Source: Bacillota bacterium (GTDB taxonomy: Bacteria; Bacillota; Clostridia; Lachnospirales; Lachnospiraceae). Taken from it: 64,000 bases of DNA. A program made the position numbers and the translations under genes. The stretch is taken from positions 30,806-94,805 of the forward strand of contig JAEZGY010000094.1 in NCBI GenBank assembly GCA_023416695.1, in the 5' to 3' direction. Below are positions 8,179 through 14,791 of this stretch, one piece after another. The first letter of the stretch is position 1. Each line of letters opens with the position of its first letter. The notes below the pieces were generated by a model that was not told where the DNA came from, made no database searches, and worked only from the letters and a program-made list of their open reading frames with translations.

Positions 8179-9625
8179 GTTCTTCACCCCCCACAATATA
8201 TTTAAATGCATCTTCCTCATACCAGGAGTCTCGATAGGGAAGTTTACTATGTCTTGCTAGCTTTTCATTAAATCCAGGATTCTCAAGCTGGTCAGCAATC
8301 TTATTCCCTAGAAATATGAGTCCATCATATCCCATAGTAGGCCGTTTCATATCCAATACATGTGTGGTTGGGATTCCTAATTTAGCCGCCCATTCTGGCA
8401 CTCCGATAAAGACATCTGGCTTTAGTTTCTTAAGTAAATTCACTTGCTCAAAAGGTTGCATATTAGCTATATCCACCACATAGTCATCAAACAATTCATT
8501 CAAATATTCTATATCTGACTGCGCATCTTCATCATAGGTAGGTGTTTCTAATCCAACCAGTTTCATTCCAAAATCTGCAATCAAAGCTGCTGCTGCAAAA
8601 GATCTACCTGTACCACCACAGATAAAAACTCTCTTTCCTTGTAGTCTATTTTTAATTGCCTCAACCAATGGTATAATTCTCTCATGCTGCTGCTTAATTA
8701 CAACTTCTGCCTCTAACTCTTTTCCTACGATCTTTGCTATTCCACGAAACCATACATCTGTATTGCGAACCCCAATAGGCATTACGGTATGAGAAAATGG
8801 AATATTATAATCTTCATATAAGGTTTTCATAAACTCGTCAGCAAACACTTTACAAATTGAAGTAGAAGCAATAGCGGAAGGGATTCTTTTAATTTTTTCT
8901 AGGGAACTATAAAATGGTATATAGTTTACCACTAAGTCAAGAAGACCAAGCATTCTCTCCATCTCATTTTGATCAGAATAGCTTATGGAAACTGGTGCAA
9001 AAAGGTTGATTAGATTCTCTTTTTTGGGTAGCTGTTCCTTCTTTAGAATATACTTATTAATTGAGATAAACGCTGCATCAAAACCAGAAGCACAAATCTT
9101 TGATTTAAATCCTTCACAAAAAACTGGTATTACAAGTACCTTATATGTATCCTGAAGATCCTTAGCTATTGCGCCAATATCATCTCCAATAATGCCAGAA
9201 GCACAGGAAGCAAAGATGAAAATCATTTTGGGATGATATCGCTTAATCGCATCTACTGTTGCTCTTCTAAGTTTCTCTTCTCCACCAAATATCACACTGC
9301 TTTGATCTAAGTTAGTGACAATGATTCTTGGATTTTTGATGTGCTTTACACCTCTATGTGCCTGCCCTACTCTATACATATCTACAGCAAGAGATGTACA
9401 ACCAACGCAACCTTGTGGAGAATGTGCAATGAACACAGAATCCTCCAAAGACATTAGTGCCGCCATACTATTAATCTGCTGACATTGCAAACCTTGTGCA
9501 AAGCTTCTATCTGCTTTTTTCATACATCCAGTTTTATAATCATTGGCCATCTTAACACCTGTAGAACCTAAATCATTAAATCTATTCTCTATACTCTCGC
9601 GAATTCCTGAATACTTTTCACTCAT
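8171..9625 (-). CDS. Nitrogenase-like component 1, alpha-type (NifD-like) subunit, pair 2
   Basis: This 484-residue nitrogenase component 1 family protein has Cys48, Cys73 (in HSPQGCVGC) and Cys141 (in FASCASGIIGDD) at the P-cluster positions. Cys258 in ASTSICKVFADEF sits at the place of the cofactor-binding Cys275 of NifD. The C-terminal segment reads RPTMGYDGLIF where NifD has the histidine-containing PYHGYDGF, so methionine seems to replace the cofactor histidine (eye alignment). The start at 9625 has GAGAGGG eight bases upstream. A longer frame to 9649 would overlap the NifX-like gene. It is clearly paralogous to, but diverged from, the pair 1 D protein. Confidence 0.87.
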   Translation of the reverse strand: MSEKYSGIRESIENRFNDLGSTGVKMANDYKTGCMKKADRSFAQGLQCQQINSMAALMSLEDSVFIAHSPQGCVGCTSLAVDMYRVGQAHRGVKHIKNPRIIVTNLDQSSVIFGGEEKLRRATVDAIKRYHPKMIFIFASCASGIIGDDIGAIAKDLQDTYKVLVIPVFCEGFKSKICASGFDAAFISINKYILKKEQLPKKENLINLFAPVSISYSDQNEMERMLGLLDLVVNYIPFYSSLEKIKRIPSAIASTSICKVFADEFMKTLYEDYNIPFSHTVMPIGVRNTDVWFRGIAKIVGKELEAEVVIKQQHERIIPLVEAIKNRLQGKRVFICGGTGRSFAAAALIADFGMKLVGLETPTYDEDAQSDIEYLNELFDDYVVDIANMQPFEQVNLLKKLKPDVFIGVPEWAAKLGIPTTHVLDMKRPTMGYDGLIFLGNKIADQLENPGFNEKLARHSKLPYRDSWYEEDAFKYIVGGEEHV

Positions 9626-9629
9626 ACCC

Positions 9630-9998
9630 TTATCCCTCTCCAATCCCATTCAATAAATTCTGAACTTCAATATAGGTTAAAAGTTTATCTATTGACTCAC
9701 TGATAATTCCAGGAATCTCATAAGCAATGATTCCCTTACTTTCCAAAACCAATCTAGCTCCATATCCAATTCTGCTTACTAAAACATACTGACAATCCCT
9801 GAACTGAGAAGCAATTGAACTAATCTCTTCATCTTTGTGATGCTGTAAAACACATAAAGGTTCTACATTCCGTTCATTTAAATATTGATATTTACGGCTC
9901 TCACTATCTACCTCCACAATATAAAACACTGATGTTCTACCAAAATGTTGATTCACTATTTTTCCATCTGTTGAGGAAATTGCTATTTTATATTTCAT
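9630..9998 (-). CDS. NifX-like dinitrogenase cofactor biosynthesis protein
   Basis: This 122-residue single-domain protein starts KIAISSTDGKIVNQHFGRTS. That is the hallmark of the NifX/NifB-C-terminal domain, including the His in the QHFG motif thought to contact the cofactor precursor. It would shuttle the NifB product to the apo component 1 proteins. Unlike many NifB proteins, the NifB encoded just upstream lacks this domain, so this separate gene probably supplies it. It lies 14 bases downstream of the NifB-like gene and just ahead of the second D gene. Confidence 0.85.
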   Translation of the reverse strand: MKYKIAISSTDGKIVNQHFGRTSVFYIVEVDSESRKYQYLNERNVEPLCVLQHHKDEEISSIASQFRDCQYVLVSRIGYGARLVLESKGIIAYEIPGIISESIDKLLTYIEVQNLLNGIGEG

Positions 9999-10012
9999 AA
10001 AATACTCCTTTA

Positions 10013-10885
10013 TTAGCCATGTGAAAAAGTATCACTACTTGCAATTCTTCTCTGATATAGTTGATTGCCATAATCTTTTCCTCCTAGTAAACCAGCTGCA
10101 TCAGCACGGCAATGCTGACAATGCCTAAATACATCAATATACTTTCCTGCTGCAGTTCTTGCCTCATCAATCTCATGACACTTAGGTGATGAGTGATGGG
10201 ATAAGTCTGATTGTGGTATTAATGGTATGATATTATAAATACATGCACCTACTGCTTTCACAGTTTTTGCAATTTCCTCAATATGAGTTCCATTGATCTC
10301 TGGAACAAGTACTGTATTCACTTTTATAGTAATTCCTGCCTCTGCCACTCTTCTGATTCCCCTTAATTGGTTATCAATTAGAATTTTAGCAGCTTCTATA
10401 CCGTGGTATACTTTATTGTGGTATACTATAAACCGATTTAACTTGGCTTCGATTTCAGGATCAACAGCATTTACAGTTACGGTCAAGGAATCTATACCTA
10501 CTTCAAGGATTTCTTCAATATTTTCCTCTATTAGTAGTCCATTGGTACTCATACATTTGATCAAATGTGGGTATTTTTCCTTAACCAGCTTGAAAGTCTC
10601 TAGCGCGTAATTCGTTGCCAGTGTATCCCCTGGGCCAGCAACTCCTACAACCTTTATTTCTGGGCACAGCTCCAAGGCTTTAGTAAGTACTTCCATTGCT
10701 TCATTCGGTGTAATCACTTTTGAGGTTACCCCTGGCCTTTCTTCATCATGATTGATTTTTCTATCACAAAACTTACAAGAGATATTACAGCTAGGGCTTA
10801 CTGGAAGGTGAATTCTCCCAACATTATTTTTATAACCCCCAAAGCATGGATGTGATTTTTGTAGACTTTCATAATTATTTGACAT
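10013..10885 (-). CDS. nifB: NifB-like radical SAM cofactor synthase
   Basis: This 290-residue radical SAM protein has the SAM cluster motif CNISCKFC (Cys33, 37, 40), the upstream HPCF cysteine (Cys14), and the NifB signature ERPGVTS. The C-terminal HCQHCRADAAGLLGG also matches NifB. NifB builds NifB-co, the eight-iron carbide core of nitrogenase cofactors, so its presence implies that the D/K proteins carry a NifB-derived cluster. CfbCD- and BchNB-type systems do not use NifB. It is the compact form without a fused NifX domain. The ATG has GGAAGGTAGG upstream. It is the first enzyme gene of the operon, placed after a strong hairpin. Confidence 0.9.
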   Translation of the reverse strand: MSNNYESLQKSHPCFGGYKNNVGRIHLPVSPSCNISCKFCDRKINHDEERPGVTSKVITPNEAMEVLTKALELCPEIKVVGVAGPGDTLATNYALETFKLVKEKYPHLIKCMSTNGLLIEENIEEILEVGIDSLTVTVNAVDPEIEAKLNRFIVYHNKVYHGIEAAKILIDNQLRGIRRVAEAGITIKVNTVLVPEINGTHIEEIAKTVKAVGACIYNIIPLIPQSDLSHHSSPKCHEIDEARTAAGKYIDVFRHCQHCRADAAGLLGGKDYGNQLYQRRIASSDTFSHG

Positions 10886-10930
10886 AATTACCTACCTTCC
10901 AATAAGATTATTAAATTTGCTTTCTTTATG

Positions 10931-10987
10931 GAAAACAAAAAACAACCGTGTTATTTCTGCATCTTGCAGATCATAACCTCCGGTTGT
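10931..10987 (-). terminator. Long hairpin with U-run between yezD-like gene and nifB
   Basis: Reading leftward, ACAACCG pairs with CGGTTGT (arms at 10981-10987 and 10942-10948). GTTAT pairs with ATAAC and CTGC with GCAG inside it, giving a three-tier stem with small internal loops. It is followed by TTTTTTGTTTT. This is a convincing intrinsic terminator, yet it lies inside what otherwise looks like one operon, and no good promoter is visible between it and nifB. It may therefore act as an attenuator. No known riboswitch family was recognised. Confidence 0.75.
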
Positions 10988-10997
10988 CCAGTCAGTT

Positions 10998-11150
10998 TTA
11001 TAATCTTATTTTTTCATTTTTTTCAATTTGTACAATCTTCCCGTCTTGAATATTAATTGTAATTGATCCGTATTTTAAATTCCTTGTCAATTCTTCTAAT
11101 AACTTCAAATACTCTTTCTCTGAATGGTATGTCACTTTATTACTTGACAT
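10998..11150 (-). CDS. YezD family (DUF2292) small protein
   Basis: This 50-residue protein contains the segment YGSITINIQDGKIVQIEKNE and ends KIRL, the conserved core of YezD/DUF2292 proteins. From memory, these occur next to sulfur assimilation and transport genes in many bacteria; their biochemical role is unsettled. The ATG at 11150 is preceded by GGAAGGTGATCTA. It is the first gene after the consensus promoter and precedes the attenuator-like hairpin and the nitrogenase-like operon. Its presence strengthens a sulfur-metabolism reading of that operon. Confidence 0.82.
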   Translation of the reverse strand: MSSNKVTYHSEKEYLKLLEELTRNLKYGSITINIQDGKIVQIEKNEKIRL

Positions 11151-11242
11151 TAGATCACCTTCCATTAATTATTGATATCCCCTTGAGTTATATCATTGTA
11201 TGTCACTTTCATTCATGGATGCTGTTTTAGTAACGGCATACA

Positions 11243-11281
11243 TCAGGTTAAATCAAATACCCTTTTCTTTAACTGATTCAT
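11243..11281 (-). CDS. Possible 12-codon leader peptide
   Basis: Within the roughly 290-base untranslated leader, a GGGGGG block lies six bases before an ATG at 11281. The frame reads MNQLKKRVFDLT and stops at 11243. The ribosome site is as strong as those of real genes nearby. The peptide has no cysteine or methionine run that would explain classical attenuation. It could be a leader peptide or chance. It is unrecognised. Confidence 0.25.
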   Translation of the reverse strand: MNQLKKRVFDLT

Positions 11282-11387
11282 AATTATCCCCCCAATCTTT
11301 ATACTATAATATCAACAACAGTTGGCATACATGATACCCAGTTATATCTCAACATCCTAATGGCTAAAAATTAGAAACCTATGTACA

Positions 11388-11441
11388 AGTAAACTATATT
11401 TATTTGCATTTATTAATTCCTAGTAAGTCAATCAGTTTACT
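11388..11441. repeat. Inverted repeat just downstream of the operon promoter
   Basis: AGTAAACT at 11388-11395 and AGTTTACT at 11434-11441 are perfect eight-base inverted copies separated by 38 bases. Both lie in the first 60 transcribed bases. They could be operator half-sites for a dimeric regulator or the base of an RNA stem. The regulator is not identified. Confidence 0.4.
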
Positions 11442-11450
11442 ATGCATTGA

Positions 11451-11479
11451 ATTATATTTAAGTATATTCGTTTTGTCAA
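11451..11479 (-). promoter_or_regulatory. Consensus sigma-A promoter of the yezD/nitrogenase-like operon
   Basis: On the minus strand TTGACA (11479-11474) and TATAAT (11456-11451) are separated by exactly 17 bases, both perfect consensus hexamers. Transcription would start near 11444 and leave a leader of about 290 bases before the YezD-type gene. The leader is otherwise non-coding apart from the possible 12-codon peptide. Such a strong promoter with a long leader suggests that control acts by repression or at the RNA level. Confidence 0.8.
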
Positions 11480-11594
11480 CTGTTATTCTATACTTGTGTT
11501 ATAGTTATTTTTTATAGAGAGTAATACCTTTCTTCTATATATGTAGATATACGTAACTTGTAAATCATATATTAGCAATCCTATAAGTTCTGCC

Positions 11595-12221
11595 CTATAT
11601 TAATTCTTTACTAAGTCTCCGATAAATAGCTTCTGCTAACTTCTTATGGCCTTCCTCATTTAAATGTTCTTGGTCTATCTCGCTAGATCTTGCATATTCA
11701 GATGCCTGGATATAATATAGTTCTCTCTCCTCTGCAATTTTTTTATAAATATTGTCTAATTCTTTTGATATGCTAATAGATAACTTGGAGTATTCCTGAT
11801 CAAATCCTTCTTGCCACACTTTATCTCCTAAATGAATCGGTGAAACCAATAATACCTTACTAAGTGGTGCAAATGTATTAATTTGCTCTAAGAGTTTTTC
11901 AATCCCTTTCCCTATTAAATCTGCACATGCCCCATAAACTGCCTTACAATCATTGGTACCAAGCATTAAAATGATAATATCCACAGGAATATGCGTTTCT
12001 AATATATTGGGCAAGCTTTCCGTTCCTCTCCTTCCTTTACGTAATGGATCCTCAAATATAGTAGTTCTTCCACAAAGTCCTTCTTCAATCACTCTATAAC
12101 CATGTTTTTTAACTTTTTCATTTAAAATACTAGTCCACCGTACTCCCCAACCGTATCTCTTATCTGTAGCAGGTATTAGCCCATATGTATTAGAATCTCC
12201 AAAACATAAGATTTGTTTCAT
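11595..12221 (-). CDS. SGNH/GDSL-family hydrolase
   Basis: This 208-residue esterase-type protein has the catalytic Ser in CFGDSNTYG, the Gly block, the Asn in LGTNDCK, and the Asp/His pair in the form DQEHLNEEGH. It lacks a signal peptide and so is probably cytoplasmic. It lies downstream of the pseudaminic-acid cluster, but a strong terminator at 12332-12373 separates them, so it is probably its own unit. Family members deacylate sugars or other esters; the substrate is unknown. ATG at 12221 is preferred over the in-frame GTG at 12230 because AAGGGG lies eight bases upstream of it. Confidence 0.85.
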   Translation of the reverse strand: MKQILCFGDSNTYGLIPATDKRYGWGVRWTSILNEKVKKHGYRVIEEGLCGRTTIFEDPLRKGRRGTESLPNILETHIPVDIIILMLGTNDCKAVYGACADLIGKGIEKLLEQINTFAPLSKVLLVSPIHLGDKVWQEGFDQEYSKLSISISKELDNIYKKIAEERELYYIQASEYARSSEIDQEHLNEEGHKKLAEAIYRRLSKELI

Positions 12222-12331
12222 AATTACCACCCCTTAATAATATGTAATAAGTTTAAAGTTGCACCCATAGTATTCCTATGGTTTTATATGATTTGAAGTA
12301 TAAACAAAAATACTTATTATTACAAATAGCT

Positions 12332-12373
12332 AAAAAAATTAGTTAGTTATAGTTTCATTCTATAACTAACTAA
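12332..12373 (-). terminator. Intrinsic terminator of the pseudaminic-acid cluster
   Basis: Perfect 14-base arms TTAGTTAGTTATAG (12339-12352) and its complement (12360-12373) enclose a seven-base loop. On the minus strand they are followed by TTTTTTT. The hairpin ends the PseF-to-PseG transcription unit. The rest of the 12,222-12,514 gap shows no credible gene. Confidence 0.85.
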
Positions 12374-12514
12374 TCTGCTTTGAAGTTTACTCTCTCTGCT
12401 ATTCTCTCGTGAGCAGGACAGTGTACTCTATATAATAGTAAATAGTAAGACTACTTATAGACAATAAAAAACTATGTACTTCATAAAATCCCCCTTATTT
12501 TTCATAACAACAAA

Positions 12515-13564
12515 TTAGTTGTATGGTAAAACTATTTCCTTAATTATATTATGTGCTCCATTTTTACTTACAGCCTCATAGGACTTTACTGCTAATCGGT
12601 AACGTAACTCATAATCATTTCCTAGTGTTTTTACTAGAGTGCATAAACTTTTTTCAAAATCCAGGTTATACCTACAGTCACCAGCAGATAGCATAATTCC
12701 TTCTTTTACGAAGGCCTTTTCACCTAATATCTGATTATCTGCTAAAATATAAGTAATCGTAGGAATGCCACAGGCACACAATTCATATAAAGTGCTTCCA
12801 GCAGCAGAAATTGCCATATCACATTGACACATTAAAGACGACATATTGCTCACGTTCTGATGTAAGTAAAGCCACGATTCTTTTTCTGCTATAGACTTAA
12901 TTTCCTCTACATCTGGTTCAAAGGTACCAATAACGAAATGATAGTGATACTCTTCTACCAATTCCTTATGGCTTTGTAGATACTTTATTAATTTAATGGC
13001 CACTCGCTCTGGATCAGCTCCACCAGCAGATACGAAAATATGAGACACCTTTCTACTTGGCACTTTAAAGTTAAGGTCATGAAACTCTTTTCTTAAAGGA
13101 GTAAAGTATGATCCTAACAAGAATTTTGGCAATACCATATTAGTCCTTTGATATAGATCAGTATACTCCATATCCTTTGCGAAAATATTATAATTTAGTA
13201 ACACGTCTACTGGATAAGCAAAGGCTGCTAAGTCATCCACATACAGGGTAACCCCATAATGTCTCATTTGCTCTAGGTAGGAAGCTGTAACGAAATAGCT
13301 GTCAATTATGATATAGTCGGGCTCATACTGTATCATAAGGGGAAGAAGGGTAACAAGTTCCTCCTCCATCAAATCATATTTTGTATGTAAAACAGTACAC
13401 TCAAAGCCCCTCTCCACAATTATCCCAAAAAAAGAAGTATCAGAAACAAAAAAATGACATTGGTATCCGAGTTCTTTTGAAGCTTCGGCAATTGATAGGC
13501 ATCGCATAATGTGGCCTGCTCCTATTTTTTGATTCCCATCTGCACGAAATAGTATTTTCTTCAT
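12515..13564 (-). CDS. pseG: UDP-2,4-diacetamido-2,4,6-trideoxy-beta-L-altropyranose hydrolase (PseG)
   Basis: This 349-residue GT-B-fold protein begins KKILFRADGNQKIGAGHIMR, the PseG signature with a catalytic-type His in GxGHxxR. It removes UDP from the nucleotide-activated diacetamido sugar in CMP-pseudaminic acid synthesis. The C-terminal half has MCQCDMAISAAGSTLYEL, the MurG-like nucleotide-binding region. It is the last gene of the cluster. ATG at 13564 matches the usual start of the family. The preceding enzymes PseB and PseC are not in this window. Confidence 0.9.
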   Translation of the reverse strand: MKKILFRADGNQKIGAGHIMRCLSIAEASKELGYQCHFFVSDTSFFGIIVERGFECTVLHTKYDLMEEELVTLLPLMIQYEPDYIIIDSYFVTASYLEQMRHYGVTLYVDDLAAFAYPVDVLLNYNIFAKDMEYTDLYQRTNMVLPKFLLGSYFTPLRKEFHDLNFKVPSRKVSHIFVSAGGADPERVAIKLIKYLQSHKELVEEYHYHFVIGTFEPDVEEIKSIAEKESWLYLHQNVSNMSSLMCQCDMAISAAGSTLYELCACGIPTITYILADNQILGEKAFVKEGIMLSAGDCRYNLDFEKSLCTLVKTLGNDYELRYRLAVKSYEAVSKNGAHNIIKEIVLPYN

Positions 13565-13583
13565 TGATAGCACCATCCTACTA

Positions 13584-14003
13584 CTAAGGTCTTTGGTCTT
13601 CTACAAGCTCAATAAGTCCAACGGAATTTTTAAATAAAAAGGCTACACTTGCACCACTTAAAGCTATGGCTGGCATTGGTGCCTTAGTTACAATCCATCC
13701 TTTTGATTTCATTTCACTAACTGTTTTCTCGAGCTCTTTTACTTTGTAACAGATGTGATATGGTCCTTCTCCCTGTCTTAACAACTGATTGGAAACATCA
13801 TTTTGTATATCTTTCATTGGAGAAACTAATTCTATGCAGGTATCCCCACACTTCATAAAGCATATCCGAATGTTTCTGGCTCTTCCTAAAAATTCTTCAT
13901 TATCTTCAAATATCTTAGAATCCCGTACATATCCTAGCTTTTCAAAGGATTCTATAGACCGCTCCATATCCTTCACTAAATATCCTATATGATCTACAAT
14001 CAT
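13584..14003 (-). CDS. VOC-fold (glyoxalase/methylmalonyl-CoA epimerase-like) protein
   Basis: This 139-residue vicinal oxygen chelate protein has two beta-alpha-beta-beta-beta modules. His5 in VDHIGYLV, the His in GEGPYHICYKV and Glu in VGLIELVE sit at metal-ligand positions. It resembles methylmalonyl-CoA epimerase-type members. It lies between PseH-like and PseG genes with short gaps, so it probably acts in the same modified-sugar pathway, perhaps on an acyl precursor carried by the ACP (inference). Confidence 0.72.
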   Translation of the reverse strand: MIVDHIGYLVKDMERSIESFEKLGYVRDSKIFEDNEEFLGRARNIRICFMKCGDTCIELVSPMKDIQNDVSNQLLRQGEGPYHICYKVKELEKTVSEMKSKGWIVTKAPMPAIALSGASVAFLFKNSVGLIELVEDQRP

Positions 14004-14012
14004 AACGTCTCC

Positions 14013-14558
14013 TTATTCAAAAACAATCCGGTCAAACTGAATCGTTTGCTTTTTCTTTTCCCATTCATAGTCCAATATTGATCCTATGGAAACATCAAAA
14101 TACTGTCCGTTTTTATAGATATGCTCCTTCATAATGCCATCCTCATGACCTCCACATAATAAATGGAGTTTCACAACCTGCTTATTTTCTACAAAGGTTT
14201 CATTGCATAGCTTATGAAGCTTTAAGGTATTAAAAACATACTCATAAATGCTCCATTCTAGCGTAAGAGCAAGCTTTAAAGAACGTACCTCATTGTTAGC
14301 TACATAATAGCCCCAGGAGCATCTATCATTGGTACGATCAATGTCAAAAACATTAATTACACCAGATGGAACCTCATCCACTAATACAATCCAGTGATGT
14401 TGGGTTTCATCCTTACTTACTTTATGAAACCACTCTTTTTGCTGATCAGAAGTAATCTTTGGATCCGTGTTCATATATTTCGTAATATCCTCACGCATCC
14501 GCCATTCTCTTATTAATTCTAGGTACTCTTCTGTTAGTGTTACGCACCTAATCTTCAC
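14013..14558 (-). CDS. PseH-like GNAT acetyltransferase
   Basis: This 181-residue GNAT-fold protein starts MKIRCVTLTEEYLELIREWR with RMREDITKYMN following, as in PseH. PseH N-acetylates the 4-amino sugar in pseudaminic acid synthesis. The middle has the WGYYVANNEVRSLKLALTLE stretch of the acetyl-CoA binding region. Translation starts at GTG (14558), which overlaps the ACP stop as TAGTG, so the two are coupled. With an ACP and FkbH-like protein next to it, the acyl donor might be an acyl-ACP rather than acetyl-CoA (inference). Confidence 0.78.
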   Translation of the reverse strand: MKIRCVTLTEEYLELIREWRMREDITKYMNTDPKITSDQQKEWFHKVSKDETQHHWIVLVDEVPSGVINVFDIDRTNDRCSWGYYVANNEVRSLKLALTLEWSIYEYVFNTLKLHKLCNETFVENKQVVKLHLLCGGHEDGIMKEHIYKNGQYFDVSIGSILDYEWEKKKQTIQFDRIVFE

Positions 14559-14788
14559 TACTTCACTCCCCCTAATGTCATAAGATCCATAATGGTGTGT
14601 ATTTCAACTGGAGTATCTATCGGTATGCTAATTCCTAGTACTTCTTGTAATTCAGAGATTACCATAACCTGCGCTAAAGAATCCCATTCTGTAAGCTCGT
14701 TTAAATCCTTATCCAAGGTTATCACATCGGATGGTATATTTAAAACTCCAGCAACCACATCAATCATTTTACTTGACATATCATTCAT
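14558..14788 (-). CDS. Acyl carrier protein
   Basis: This 76-residue four-helix carrier protein has the phosphopantetheine serine in LTEWDSLAQVMVI. AGAGGAG lies eight bases before the ATG. It is a dedicated carrier embedded in a sugar cluster, immediately downstream of an FkbH-like gene, rather than the housekeeping fatty-acid ACP. In FkbH systems the carrier is loaded with a glyceryl unit from 1,3-bisphosphoglycerate, and this ACP is the obvious partner. Confidence 0.88.
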   Translation of the reverse strand: MNDMSSKMIDVVAGVLNIPSDVITLDKDLNELTEWDSLAQVMVISELQEVLGISIPIDTPVEIHTIMDLMTLGGVK

Positions 14789-14791
14789 CTT

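Noticed and set aside
3527..9625. F430 (CfbCD) or chlorophyll (BchLNB) type reductase
   Set aside because: NifB and NifX proteins are encoded alongside, the Fe protein is NifH-like, and no tetrapyrrole genes are present. Those systems do not use NifB-co.
3527..10885. Classical molybdenum nitrogenase locus
   Set aside because: There are two D/K pairs without nifE/nifN, both D proteins appear to lack the cofactor histidine, and cysK and yezD are included. N2 fixation is not the best reading, although not strictly excluded.
12432..12500. Nine-codon frame with a GGGGG ribosome site after pseG
   Set aside because: Too short to support as a gene. It lies between pseG and its terminator and was not recognised.
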